Part shown: one piece after another, positions 1 through 14,000 of the stretch
How the letters are laid out: each line of letters begins with the position of its first letter
Position numbering within the stretch: the first letter of the stretch is position 1
Assembly: GCF_019578655.1 (NCBI RefSeq)
Contig: NC_063256.1
Coordinates: forward strand, 31,792,342-31,856,341
Source of the DNA: Ricinus communis
Lineage: Eukaryota; Streptophyta; Magnoliopsida; Malpighiales; Euphorbiaceae
DNA: 64,000 nucleotides
Reading direction: 5' to 3'
The notes under the pieces: model-generated
What the model was told of the DNA's origin: nothing
Seen by the model: the letters and a program-made list of their open reading frames with translations, nothing else
Database searches by the model: none
Translations under genes and position numbers: made by a program

Positions 1-950
1 CTTTATCTCTAGTGATGACCATCTTCTGCCTCATATCTATATGACTGTCTCTTTATTGAACAACCGTTTCATTTATTTTGATTTTTCTTTAAAAATTAAA
101 AAACCAAATTAAGAAAAACAAGTTTTAATTAATTTTAAGAATAATTAATTTAATTATTAAGTTTACTTAAAAAATTATTTTAGTTGATAAATAAAAAATT
201 CTAAATTTAGGTATTAGTGTCAAAAATTAATTAATTTATTTTTTCATTATTAATTAATATTTTACTTTTATTATAAGAAAATGCTTACAATTATCAATAT
301 CATTTTTAAGTGCAAACATTTTCTCCTGCAAAATTTAACATAAACAATTTTATTTTTGTAAAAGATTAAAAAATTTCAAGAATAAGAAATTGAATATATT
401 CCATTATATTAAATAAATATTGACATTATATCCATTCTACTGAAAGAAATTTAAATTTTGATTAAAAGATACTAAACATATACTTAATTTGTACCTAATA
501 TATTATACATATATATATATGTGTGTGTGTGTGACAGATCGTCAGAACTTCATCAGAGTTCGAATCCTACTGAGAGGTTCATATATATAGATAGATAGAT
601 AGATAGCTTTAGGTACTATACCAAATTAATATTATTAAACATATACTAAGCAAACACCGAATATATACTAAATTTATAAATAGCATAAAAATTATGAAAC
701 ATATATCAAATTGCTAATAATATATATTATATTGTAAAAATAGTAATGCCTAATATAAATCACCAAAGTTTTGAAATAAAATTTTAATTTATAGTACTTT
801 TGAAATAAAAAAAACTAACACTGAAATTGATATTTTAAACTTTTCTCTAAAATAATTTTTAAATATTCTTATGTTAAATGTTGAATTAAAAATTAAGGAC
901 TTAAAATGACTAAATAATCAAAATTAAACCATTCAAATATGCAATTCTCG
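1..950. other. AT-rich spacer, no gene seen
   Basis: Very AT-rich DNA without a reading frame that looks coding. It holds an (AT)n-(GT)n run at about 507-533 and an (ATAG)n run at about 583-606. Between them, near 567-580, is a GTTCGAATCC string like the B box of a tRNA or tRNA-derived SINE. No A box or cloverleaf could be drawn around it. Confidence 0.6.
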
Positions 951-1020
951 TTTTATATTTTCTGATTGTTCTTATAGTGATGTAATTTTATATTTTCTGA
1001 TTGTTCTTATAGTGATGTAA
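951..1020. repeat. 35-bp perfect tandem duplication
   Basis: Two adjacent identical 35-bp units, 951-985 and 986-1020. Each begins TTTTATATTTTCTG and ends GTGATGTAA. This is a simple, probably recent, local duplication in AT-rich spacer with no sign of function. Confidence 0.9.
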
Positions 1021-1155
1021 TTTTGTATCAAGATTACTCCTATATATGACAACCATAAAGATTTCATGTATATAAAAAGTTCACTTAGCAATTAATTAAT
1101 AATGTAATTTTATCTTTTTTTCTCTGATTCCAACTTTTGCAAAATAAAAATTAAA

Positions 1156-1359
1156 TTATTTGGACTTTCTCAGATACAACAGTGTATAGCACCATTGAAA
1201 GTGGAAGGCTAGCAATTCTTCACGAGAATTGCTAGGGACATTTTGATTGATGGAGCTGACTATACTTTCAAATACATCCAACCCTTTTAAAACAGAAGCT
1301 CCGGCCATATTTAATGTAGCAATCAAATTCGTATTAGCAATACATACAACAAATTGCAT
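1156..1359 (-). pseudogene. Unrecognised 67-codon coding-like fragment
   Basis: This open frame lies downstream of the 3' end of the large minus-strand gene. Read on -, its ATG comes directly after TTTCTAAG, an acceptable splice acceptor, so it could be the last exon of a broken gene as easily as a short ORF. Codon use looks more coding-like than the surroundings. The peptide has a hydrophobic start and a basic end (LYLRKSK). I do not recognise the family. An 11-bp inverted repeat (1209-1219 and 1225-1235, 5-nt loop) lies inside it. Chance is a real alternative. Confidence 0.2.
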
Positions 1360-2065
1360 CTTAGAAATTAAGTCTTTTGGTGGCCACAGCAGTCCCAGAT
1401 TCTTATATATAAATCTAACTAAGATTTAAGTATTTAGTTAAATTCAGCTCTTCAAATTTCCACACGTGGTACTCGACCACCAGATTTATATGCATACATT
1501 GTACAAACACCTGATACGTTTTGAACTCATTTAACCCGTATATGAACATAAATTTGGGTTTGTCCCAAGTCATACAAATCGCCACTAATGGTACTAAATG
1601 TTTGTCAAGGATAGTGACAACTGCACATTGAATATTTTATATCAAAGATTAATGGAGAAAAATACAGCCAACTCCAAAGGCAGGGGAACAATGATAACTA
1701 CCCATTGGCACAAATATCATAGGACCAACCGTTGCATCCACTTGGAATGAAAGGAGGTGGGATTTTGTAAAAACCACCTTCATGTTTACATTCAGTTAGC
1801 TTGATTACTACTTTTTAACTTTGCTCTGGATGGACTGATGGCCACACACAACGGAAGGATAGACGATGGATGCGAAAAATATATATAAGCATCAAGAATA
1901 CAAGCGCAGTTGCAACTCAAGACGCTAATGGAATATTAAGAGTTCCAAACAACCCTACTTGAAATTTACGAAGCACAGTTGATCCTCAAAATGCACAACT
2001 ATACATCCTCGATAGCATATACATGCTAAATTCCCCAGCTGGACCAGCTCAAAAGAAAATTCCCC

Positions 2066-5000
2066 TCACTTGTGGAAGAATAAACTTTTTTTCTTTCCTT
2101 TCCTTCTTTCACCAGCCTGCAATAGCCAACAAAATTTTTGAGTGCCTCTGCAAAAAAGTTTCAAATGGCAGTGCAGATAATGCCAAAATAACAATTCGGG
2201 TGATTCATGGCACTCAATTGAACACCAAAGAGTTAAATGAAATATAATTACAATTCAATTTGTCAAAAGAAAAATCCAAAAAATTGATCTAAAGTAAATG
2301 ATATCACTCGTGCCACATTCCTGTCAGAGACTAGTTGAAAATCTAATTAGCAACCTGAACTATTATTTTGCCATCTTATATTTTACTCAAAACTAAAATG
2401 AATTAACATTCAAGCACCAAAACTCTGATATAGTATGTCCATTTAACACTGAAGTTTAATGAGGTATAACAAAATTCAATTTGTTCAAATCAAAAGATCC
2501 CCAAAATTATCTAACGTCAAATGATCACTAGTCACATTTCTCAGATAGTAGTTTAATTAGGCAACATACAAAACAATTTTATTCATCGTACATTTTACTC
2601 GATACTAATATGCAGCATTCAAGCACCCAAAAAACTAATTTTCCTCCATAATACTCTAATATAATATCAAGTCAAGCACGGTTACTAAGAAATACAGGGA
2701 ATAGGCTAGGTTTTAAAGTTTGTATAGTCAAGCTCCATAAACTCAAATTCTTAAAATTAACATGAAAAAATATGATAAAGTCAAGTCCCAAGTAACAGCT
2801 GCAGCTGAATCAATTCCCTTAAATCCCTTCAAACATCTAGCACTCCATTCAAACATTCAGTATCAAGACAATCCCAACACAATACTAATTCCATTTACTA
2901 AGAACATAACCTTATGCCCAAGCTCATTTCCTAGCCCCAAATCCTATGTCCTATCCCAGCTAGGTCACATCCTCTCAAGTACAGCCTCAAGCTCACCTCA
3001 GTCCACCAGTAGTTGCAAACTGTCTCCCTATCTTGCATATTAAATTTGGAAAAAGTTTAAAATCAAGTGGGAAAGAGATCCCACCACCTGGCACAATGGT
3101 TGGGAGGAGAACACCAACCTGTCCAACCCAGGTTTTCTATGAAACTAGACATTATATAAAGGGTCTCTCTCTTTCTGCTATGCTTGCGAGAAAACTGGAT
3201 GCAGGGAGTTGGGGATGCTACACTATTTAATCTACAATTCCATATTGAAATTTCCTTTTTGCGCCAAAGAACAAATTTCTTTGCTATCTGAGATTCTTTT
3301 CAATCCTTAGATCTTCAAATTAAACAGTATCAGGTTCCTATCATAAAAGCCCCATGTATATTAACTGCTTTACTCATGAGTCTAAAGCAGCATGCATGAA
3401 TGAGCATATCACCTGCAATCTAAATTTTGGTCCTCATAAAAACAGCATAAAAAAATTTCAAAATCAACATGGCAAGGTTAAATATAAAAGGTCATGAATT
3501 CCACATCATCCAACTGAAAAAAAGAGGAACCAAAAAAAAGGTGAAAGAAGTTTGTACCCGCATGATAAATAATCTCAAGGTGATAACAATTGTGTCTCTT
3601 GAACTGCAAAAGAGCCAGGGAAACAAGAAACAAAAACAATGGCATAGAAAATTAAACCCTAAATCAAACTTAAATAACTGAAAATTAGCACTTCAGAAAT
3701 TCAGAGCACGAAACATTTAAAAGAATGACATAAATTAACCAATCTTTCCAATTCCTGGGTAGTCAATCACAAACAAACCTTTCAAATAACTGTTCCCAGA
3801 CATCCTCTAAAAAATTAAAGAAAAGAGGGGAAGAAAGAAGCAAAAAACTCACAATTGAACTTATAACTGAAATCCAGCATGTAATTTAAATGCACTCTAA
3901 AGTAACTTCTAAGATGCAAAACTATTTTCTTCTCAAAGCAAATCGAATTACATGTTTTGTTAGCAAGCCGAGTATATCCGGAATTGTTTCTAGGATTTCA
4001 GGCAATAATTGCCGTTTACTTTGATAACATCAGCATTATTTGTTTTCCAGCACACTATTCTCTTATGACACAAAAATTACGAACTTAAAAATGCAGTGAA
4101 ACTCACCAGCTAATATCCATTAAGTTGTTATCTGCACGTAACATATTCTGAACACTATTAGAACTGGTAATCACGAACTCTGCAGGCTGCCCATATGGGA
4201 TTGAAACCTACAAAAAGAAAATGATAATAATATAATCAAACATCAAGCAAAACGCAATTAGATTTAAGGACGATGCATAAATGGCAAGAGAATTATAGCA
4301 GCTAACAAGTTGACAGAAAGAAGTCACTACCACTGACTAATAAGATCTGATTGATCATCTGGTCAGAGTTGCTCTAACATATAAGATTGAGCAAAATCAC
4401 AAGTCCCTATAATCTTCATATCAAAAAGGTTTGCTCATAGCCCACTAATCAAGATGTCAAAACTAGAAGATGGCATGTTCTGCTTCACCAGTCTGACATG
4501 TGTGCACTACAAGTTACCATGTCCTCTTCCATTTAATATCCAATTACAAGTTTCTAAATAAAGATTAAAGAACAGCATATCTGGATTGACAGGAATGAAT
4601 TGTTAATGAAGAAAGGAGAGAAGCAAAATGATTAACCTTGCAAATTATTTTTCCTCCTTTTGTTTCCTTCAAGAGGACCAGAAGGGGAATGGAGGGAACT
4701 CATTAGCTGCCATTCCTCTTCATCTACGTATAAAAGAACTTTTGTCTTCCCATATCTTAACTTTTCTCTGATTCAAAACTCCAAAATAAACAAAATTTTC
4801 TTTGGCGTATATAATTGTTAGCCCCTCCACCAACTTCACCTGAGGTGATTAACATAAGTTCTCTTCCATTGTTCTTCAACTATTGCCCTTCTCTCTACTC
4901 CCCAAGACTTCAAAACATAGATAAAGGTGCATAAGCTTCTGAACTCTAAATGTGTACTATGCTTACATTGTTCACTCCTCAAATTGCCAACCCCTCAACC

Positions 5001-8000
5001 TTCCATCAAGAAAAAGCAGCTAACATAAATTCTTTGATGGCTCCTACTTTCTTATTTGACAGTAATCCGCACCTCTGTAACTCCATTTTCTGCCTCAACC
5101 TCTACATTCTATTCAGCTCAAGGCTACATTGTCAAAGAGGTTTAGAGATGTTAAGGTTTTCATCACCATCTTCTACCTACTTGCATTCACTCTATTTTAA
5201 ATTTGAGAAGTGTGATCTTCCAAAGTTGTGCATCTGCAGATCTATGTAAATATTGCGAATCTATAACAATTGTCTCACCCTCAACTTATGCTCAATGGAA
5301 CCCACTTCCACATTTTTGCATGAACTCAATTCCTAATTTATTTCTCACATGTGCATTAAAACACTAATCACTATTGCTCTTGTTCTTCAGTATTTTTTTC
5401 ACCGTGCAACGTGAACTACCATGACCAATCAAGTTCCAGGATTATCAAACTTCATATTAAACTGCACATAGATCACAATCAGATGTTCTATGCAAGGACA
5501 TGGTAATGTGCAGACACAATTGGGCTTCTAGGAAAGTACAATTACAAAACCTCCATTAAATAAGCACACATAAATCCAGCTCTGAGACCACCTCTATCAT
5601 GATCTAAGACGCACAAAGTTTAGCAGTCAGCTAAGAAACATTTTTCTTTCGTTTTAAAAAGAGGATCATTTATTGAGATAAAATAGTGAAATATTTACCA
5701 GCCACACCAAATCTCCAGACATTAATTTTTCATGAGAAAAGAGCATAAAAACTTCAAAAGTTTGAAGTTCAGAACACAACATGATAGTTTTCTTCAAGAT
5801 TGACATAGTATGAAGCCATTCACAGAGGACACAAAGAGAATAAACAAGCAAGGAACCATACACTTGTGGTTGGGGAAAACTTTTCATTGACTACAACACC
5901 ACTGGAACCACTACACTTGATACTGTAACCTTCTCTTTTAATGGCTAAAGTGGCTGGTTCCCAAATATCAAGATATCCAGTCTGTAACATAAGCACATGT
6001 AACATTAGTTATGCTCTTCATGAAATAAACAATGCTGAATGGTGCACTGAAAGAACACCATAAGCAATTGGAGAATAAAAGGTGAAAAGTTAAAGAGAAA
6101 AGTACAAAATATACCTTCTGGTTAGACGCTTTTACACTTAAGAGGACTATTTTTTTCCTGACAAGGGAGTACCTTATATTTTATTTTTCCTACATTTCAA
6201 TACCCTATTACATAATACCATTATGATTTTATAGTAAAATATTAACAAAATATTAACTTTCAATAATAAAATTAATTTGTAGATGATTTACTATCAAATC
6301 AATTAGCAGAATACTCCTAAAAATATTATAATTTTATTTTAACAATTATTTCATTTCATTCCTAGTAAAATTAAAACACATTTAATTTTAATTTTATTTA
6401 ACATGAGTTTAATGTAGTTAGTTGTACATTAAATCACTTATTAAGTGATCTTATTATTGAAAATGAGTATTATAGTAATATTAAATCATAGAAATCTAAA
6501 GATATTAATTTGTAAGGTTGTAAAAATGTAAGAAAATCAAATCCAAGAGTACACGAAAAGAACCACAATCCTTTAAGAGCAAAAGCGCCAAACCAGAGAG
6601 CACTTTTTTGTACTTATCCCAAAGTAAAATTTTAGTAGAGCATTTTCCTCTCTGCCGAGAAGTCATACCGATAAGGATACTTTATATGAAGCATGACCGC
6701 TGTAAAGAGTTCTCTCAATATGATTCTGCATTTCAGGATCTGCGAACAAATAAAGCAAGATTGCAACATTTATCCCAAAAATTGAACAATTTGACAGCAG
6801 AAGTAAGTGAAGCTACCAAAAAAGTATAATAATCGGAACTGAAATTCCTAACTTAAAGAATGAGAGAGAACAACATATGGCATGTTACTTGCGCCTCACA
6901 ATTAGCTGAGAATCGCTAATTCTGATGCAGCATGCATAATGGTAAAGAATGTCAGAAACTTCTATCGCTAGGATAAGGGGGGAAAACAGTGCTGTGAAAT
7001 ACTGTAGACCACTCATTAAACAACTTCAAGCTTATCAAGATTTTGTTAAAAAAAAAAATTAAATAAAGAAGTCCACAACTGTATGGAAGATGCTAACAAG
7101 AAACAAACTACAATAAGAAAAGCACTTTGAGTAAGGAATGCTTTGATGACCAAGTAAACCACTTCAAAGTTTACCAGGATTTTGGAAGTCAAGAAAAGCT
7201 TTTCCCCAAAACACATGCAAACCTTAAGCTTCATTCAAAACCACATAGAAGTAATGATACAATTACTAACCACAAATTATCTTTCTGTGCTCATTTGCGA
7301 ACACCTTTACAAGCTCTCCCTGGAGAAATTGGAAAAAAATAAAAAATAAAAAAATAAAAAGGAAGATTGTTATAAACAGAATATCATGTTATAACTTAAA
7401 ACACAACCATGAGAAAAGTCGTCACTGGAGTAACACTTCTATGTAAATATTCATTTGTGTATGTGTGCATGTATGGGCCAAAACCAAGTTCCTATCTAAA
7501 ACAGCATTTAACAGTATAATGTTGACATAGCACGAAAGCAACAAAGTCATCTAATAACAAAGAGAATGTGCATTGAAGCATGTGATCAGCATATGCAGAT
7601 TATCATGCGAGGTTTATACCTTGCGCTTCCTGTCATCCAGAGGCTGGACTTCTATAGCAAGGTAGGAATTAACATCGTCAGCAGTTACAAGATAGTTTGG
7701 TTGTTTTGCTCCTGTAATCACCATATTCTATTTGTTAAGCATCAGTTCTCAAGTCTGGAAAAAATTCAAACAGAGAGAACGCAAAGATTACCATCAATAT
7801 AATCAACAGATCCATCTTCCAAATGGCGCACCCACTGAAGGTATGACAAACAGTGAATATATGAATAACAACATTACATAGAAATGAACCCAAATAAAAC
7901 GTTAAATGCATCTCAGAAACTATAACCACAATCACTAATGAACGTTACCAAAGAATCGATATCAAAACCATACCTCAAAATTACAACTGGTTGTTCCATT

Positions 8001-11000
8001 AATAGAGTATCCACATGCCTGGAGTTCTCGTCCAGGAAATGCTTCGCCTGAAATTTGTAGACCCTCAATAGCTGGCAGTGGATCATCATCTGCAGCTGCA
8101 CACCACAATATTATCCAATTTGGGATAATCAATAATAGCAACTTAGCAAAAACCTGAGGCAGGGAAAAAAGGACCAATGAACAAGCTTATCAACCTTCAG
8201 AGAAGGAGGAAGAAGGTTCTTCAAGAACAGGAGGTAAGTAAGGTGAATATGGTAAGATAGGATCATCAACCACAGTGGTTCCCCAGTTTGCTGAAGGTTC
8301 TCTCTCATTTTGGTGTCCTTCTCCATCAGGATCATCCATCTCATTGTTGCTAACAGGGTCACGAAATGTGACTTGTTTACTAGAGGTTTCTTCAGCACGT
8401 GTATCAGCCCCAGTAACTGCAAACTGTGCTGGTATGTCATGAGTAACAGGGTTCCTAGCAAACAGCAACATACTGGATCAAGGCAACAGGTAGAAGGCAA
8501 GAAAGTGCAAGTAAATATATCACTCAGCAACAGTTACAGAAATTCTAGACATCAACAGCTCAATCTGCTAAATAGATTTTATGATCCAGAGCCAATTTAT
8601 ACAAGGTCTGCTAAGGGCATCCCTACTGGCGCCCTTTATTTTAAAGAGAATCATTTGTATAATAAAGAGTATCTTAGAGAATATTTAAATGCATAGAGTG
8701 AAAAAGTTTATTTAAGTTCAATGGACCCTTTATATTTTGCTTATATTGTACTTTTTCTCTATAAATATTAATGGTTTTACTTTTTCTTTCCTTTCTAATA
8801 GATAAAATAGAACTACAAATATTAACTGATAAAGTCCATGGAAACTTGTGGTGCATTTATTAAAATCAAGATACAGGGTAAAAGTTTAGCTCTCCATAAA
8901 CCAACTTTTTATTTTATATTTACAAAATAATGAGAGCCTTATTTTATGAGAAGATTCTCTATACTAAGGAATCTGACATATATAAAAGTGCCTTGGAGAT
9001 GCTATAAAATTAGTCAAAATAGATGGCTAATCTTTGAATTTTCTTAAAAATCATATAATACCATAGTTGCTAAAGGCAAAAGGCGCACCAAAGCGATAAA
9101 GGCTCTTGGTGACTGTGGTGCAAGATGCAAAGCAAGGGGCGCGCCTGACAGAAGTGAAGCGCAAAAAATAAAATAAAACTAAGACTCGTAACACAACACA
9201 TGCGTAAAATTGAAAACTTAACACAGCCAAAGTAAAGAAATAAAAAGATCATGGCAATCATATTCAAGGGGCATTTAACAAATAATAAAAAGACATGTAC
9301 AAAAGATATAATAAAAGTATGCATCTCTAAGTCCTTGAACTTTACAGTTTTATTTAATTGAATCCTTTTATTTTTATTTTATTTCACTAAGCCCTTGTAC
9401 TTTTATTTTTGCTTGTATTAAGGACTTAATGATCTTTAATCAAAGCAAAAATAAAAGTACAAGGGCTTAATAGAACAAACAAAAATCTCATGAAATATGT
9501 ATAAGTCCTTAATAAAACAAAAATAAGCATACAAGGGCTCAATAAAACAAATTAAAAATTTAAGGGCTCAATAAATTAAACAGAAAAATTCAGGGGCTTA
9601 ATAATGAGTTTTGCCAAAGTAAAATATGGTCTTACAAATAACTAGAAGTCCTAGAATAGTAGAAATTATAAAGAACCTTCTATCACTACTACACTCTTGA
9701 TTTCCTACTAAATACTAATTATAGTCATATCACTCATCAAACATTATCATTAAGCTCCATGTACTCTTCTTCTTCTCTTCTTTTTCTCGATCATGTCTTT
9801 TTGCCCTAATATTCTTTCTTCTTTTTTTCTTTTTGGAGATAATCAGGTGTGGGAAAACCTACATAACCTATTAAGTCTATGATGAAGGGCTGAGATCATT
9901 TCATGTTTTCAAAGAAAAAAAACAATTAGAAGTGAAAATACAACAAAGACGCGCCTCACCTGCGCCTTGTCTTAGGTTTGAGGCCCCCAAAGGAGGGCGC
10001 CTTAGTGAAGTCGCCTACTCTTTCTTGGCTTGAGGCGCTAAGGCTTGCACCTTGTGTGCCTCTTGCCTCAGCCACACCTTTGACAGCTATATATAATACA
10101 ATGTGTTTCTAAGTACCAAAACTGCCAATAAGGACACTGGTTACCACAAAGTCCTCCATTTTGTTTTGCCCAACCAACCTCTATGATAAACAAGCATGGA
10201 CAATCACATTTGTAAGGTGCAGTTTCTCCCTTCTTAATTCCTAGGAAGAGGGGGAAATTCTTAAAAAAACCACAGAATTGCCTTATGATGTGCTTTACAT
10301 ATATACATAGATTAAGCTATCAAGCAATAAAAGGTTATCACCCACCTTACTTTATCCAAATGTAAACTACATTCACCGGGAGAATATTTCTCTGGCTAAG
10401 AATTGAGAAAAACTGATCCATGCACCTTGCCCCACTAGTGGTGTCAAAGCTTTGTTAGTGCATACACTCAGAGTATCAAAAATTTTCTCCACCATATTCC
10501 ATGGTTCACTTGTTAGTCTATGGCAAGCTACCAAGAGTAACAAGGATAGTTGCTTTACATTCCGCTTATTTAGCAGAAAGTAACTTGTTTCTAGGAAACA
10601 TTTTCTAAGAAAATTACTTATATTCTGTTATATGGCTCCAACAAGGATAATGACTTGGACATTATTTATGATGTCTAGACTTTGGAGTAGAGCAGAAAGT
10701 ACTTTGTGGAGCTGGACCTGATTCCATTTGTATTCATGGAATCATGTTTTGTCGGTTAAGCAATCTCTTCAATTACTACAACAACTGGCCTTTAACCACT
10801 CAGAGAATAGAAATCCTGCCTCTAAACCACAATTCATCCATATAGCAATCAGTACAAAATGGACAAAAATCCCTGCAAATACCGAGTTATTGTTTAATCC
10901 CTAAGGCAGCTGAAACACAGCCTATAACTCCATCCCCTTTGTTCCACCTTCATAAGCCCCAAACTGCCACCTTAATTATATTGTTTTTAAATATCAAGAA

Positions 11001-14000
11001 AATCCACTCATCAGAATTAAGGAGCCTTCCTTCAGATCGAAGTCCAGAAATCTCAACTATTTCAGTGCTCAGCAACATAAAACCATAGACTAAAACTACC
11101 ATAAACCACAAAAAATTGAATTTATAGCACCATAAACCCAAGCTACCATTGACCACATATAAAAGATCCCAGTTTCCTAGAGCCTTAGCCCGCCATTTTC
11201 AAACACACTTCTGCAGACAAAGCTTCATATAGATATCCAATAGTTGTCCTTCATGTTTGTGCCTCTTGAAAGTTTCTTTCCCGGCTAGACAATGTAAGCA
11301 GTACCCTTGCATAATCCTAACTGATCCCACATGGTTGACTAATTGAAACGAAAAGTGATCAGATGTATGAAATACATAAAAATCATTACACTAGCATAAT
11401 CACATTGACTGGACATGTTTGAACCTTGAAGTTCCACATGTTTCTTACCCTTCACCAATTAAGCCTCTCAAACAAAAACTAGGTAACTTCTTTTATGTTT
11501 CTTCCACATGAAAAAAGAACCTCCAGCCTGAACTTTCACCATCCAGATAATTTAATTTTAAATTAATTACAACCCTCGATCCTCGATCATTCAAACTCAA
11601 TCCTTATATCCATTGATCATTCAGGTGTTTGCCAAAATTAGAAGGTTTGCGAGGCACAAGGTAGTTATTTCAAATTTAAGAAGTTCTAACACCACTCAAT
11701 CCTTATCAACCAGTTTGGCCATTTTCTGGGAAACCCAATCCACAAAAATCGCATCCACAATGAACATCATGCCAAAATGAAAATTATTCCCATTGCAAAT
11801 GCAACTGAAAGTCAAAGAGAACATCCAGCAACTCCTAATGCCCCTTCTGCAACTGCATTCAGTCCTTATCAACCAGTATGGGCATTTTCTAGGAAAGCCA
11901 ATCCACAAGAGTCATATCCACAATGAATATCATGCCAAAATGAAAATTGTTGCCATTGCAAATGCAACTAAACTCAAAAAGAACATCCAGTAACTCCTAA
12001 TGCCCCTTCTGCAACTCCATATTATTTCTTCATCCTCCATGAAAGGAGCTAGATAATTAATTTTAGTAATGCATCAATTATAATATTTCTTATAAATAAT
12101 GTCCATACCCAGAAAAATACTAAGAACTCACAAACACTTTGGTCCTTGTGAAAAATTAAGAAACTTGTCTCATAAAATACATCAATGGGCCAATAAGACT
12201 AAAAAAACAAGATTGCAACAGAAAAGCTCCACTCTCTTAGCTAGAAGATAAGTCGAGGAAAAGAAAAGGTTAATTGTTCTCAAGTCACATGCAAGAGAGT
12301 TTGAAGTCAAAGAAGAATCATTCACCGCACAAACTAACATGCACTATGCAGACAATAATCACGTACACATGCATCCAATGTAAGAATTTATGAAAACAGA
12401 ACCCACCAACACATGAAGATGGTTGTAATTTGTACATTCAGTAGCAGTCTCCATTTGACCAGGCTCACCTGCTTCCAAGAGGTGAATATCTTCCCACATC
12501 ATCTGCTTCAATATTGTTTGCACCAGCACCACCCAGACGTCTCTGATGGTGATTCAATATATCCCAGTCTGCAGTTTGTGCATCAGGAGAAGCCATTGGT
12601 ATCTTTCCATGGGAATATGCTGGCTGTGGCACCAATTCAAGTCCGTTCTTGTTCTGGCATAAGACTTAAAATTAACGAGAAGTTGTGCTGAAAATAGGAA
12701 GAAAGAGGATGCACAGAAATTACCAGTCCAGTAGTTGAATGAGACGGTAACTGAGAAGCAACAATTGAGTGGTTAACATCTGAACGCCATGGTGCCAATT
12801 GATACTGGGATTCCTTGAGCTTTGACTAAAATTGGGGAAACGAGATAATCAGCTGACTGACATAATTAACAAGTAGTGCAACAGAATATATTAAATTGGT
12901 GAAACATAAGTAAACTCCGCTACCAACTAAAGATCCAAATATAAGACAAACAAGCAAGGAATTTAATTAACAACTTCACATGTGCATGACATACCTCAGT
13001 TTGGAAGAGTCTCTCCTGGAGATTTCTGAATAGAACCTGAAAAGGGAGACCTTAATAGTAAAGAAGACACGTACAATTTATAGAAGAAAAAATTACACAA
13101 TGAAACAAAGAAAGAAAAAAATTGAAAATACAGCCTTGGAGATGCTTCAAAGTAATTTTTCTCCAATTTAAATGCGTTTCCCCACATTTAATTTCCAGCA
13201 ATTCTCAACATCAAGTAATGTAGAAACCCATCCATTTCAATATAACATGGTAATCTCTCTATGCTCAGGAATATTTTCTCTCCAACAGTGTGAAAATGAT
13301 GAGGAAAGCAAATGAATAAGAAAAATACGTCTAGGTCACTGACACGGGATTCACATTCTGTGAAGAGGAAAATCTCACCCCAGACATGTGAAGCCACTCA
13401 TGTCTCTTGATCACCAACTACATCACTAGATTCTGTCATCTAAATTCAAAGACCTAATTTCAAGTCCGGGAGCACAGTAATTGAGCTTAGGCCAGGGCAT
13501 TGCCCTCTGTAACCCTCATCAAAAATCTGGCCCCGCATTGATAAAGCCAATGCTCCTGAAAATGAATGGAACTTTGTTCTCAAATTATGGCCAATCGCAC
13601 ATTCATGTTATAGTTATGAGATTTTAGGAGACAATTCAATCATAAACATTTTGTTAAGGCTCATATAATTGTGGTTCCTGAAGCAATTTGTTTGGCCAAT
13701 GCACTTTTTGTTTCCATCTTCCCATGATAAATAACAGATATAATGACAATAAGGAAACCTTAAAACTTGAAGTTTTTTTATGTTTTCTGGTATGAGCACC
13801 ACCTCTATTTGATGCAATATCCATTATACCCAGTCGTCAAAAATGCTTTCAATATATCATGCATTTTCAATTTTTCACTCATTTTAAATGCACAAGAATA
13901 ATGAAGTGCACATTTAACAATCTATGCCATGCGCATATAAGAAAGTAAATATAACTAAACATGATTTCTCCCCAACTGCCATGTAAAGCAATGTCCCAAC

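Noticed and set aside
3060..3240. Alternative last exon (FSRKHSRKRE...) for the minus-strand gene
   Set aside because: It has an AG and an open frame, but the exon at 2066-2116 (GERRKGKKKSLFFHK then stop) fits the basic C-terminal tail expected for the family much better.
8129..8530. 133-codon minus-strand frame overlapping exon 12
   Set aside because: It is a different frame from the spliced gene, whose reading frame in 8195-8454 joins correctly with both neighbours.
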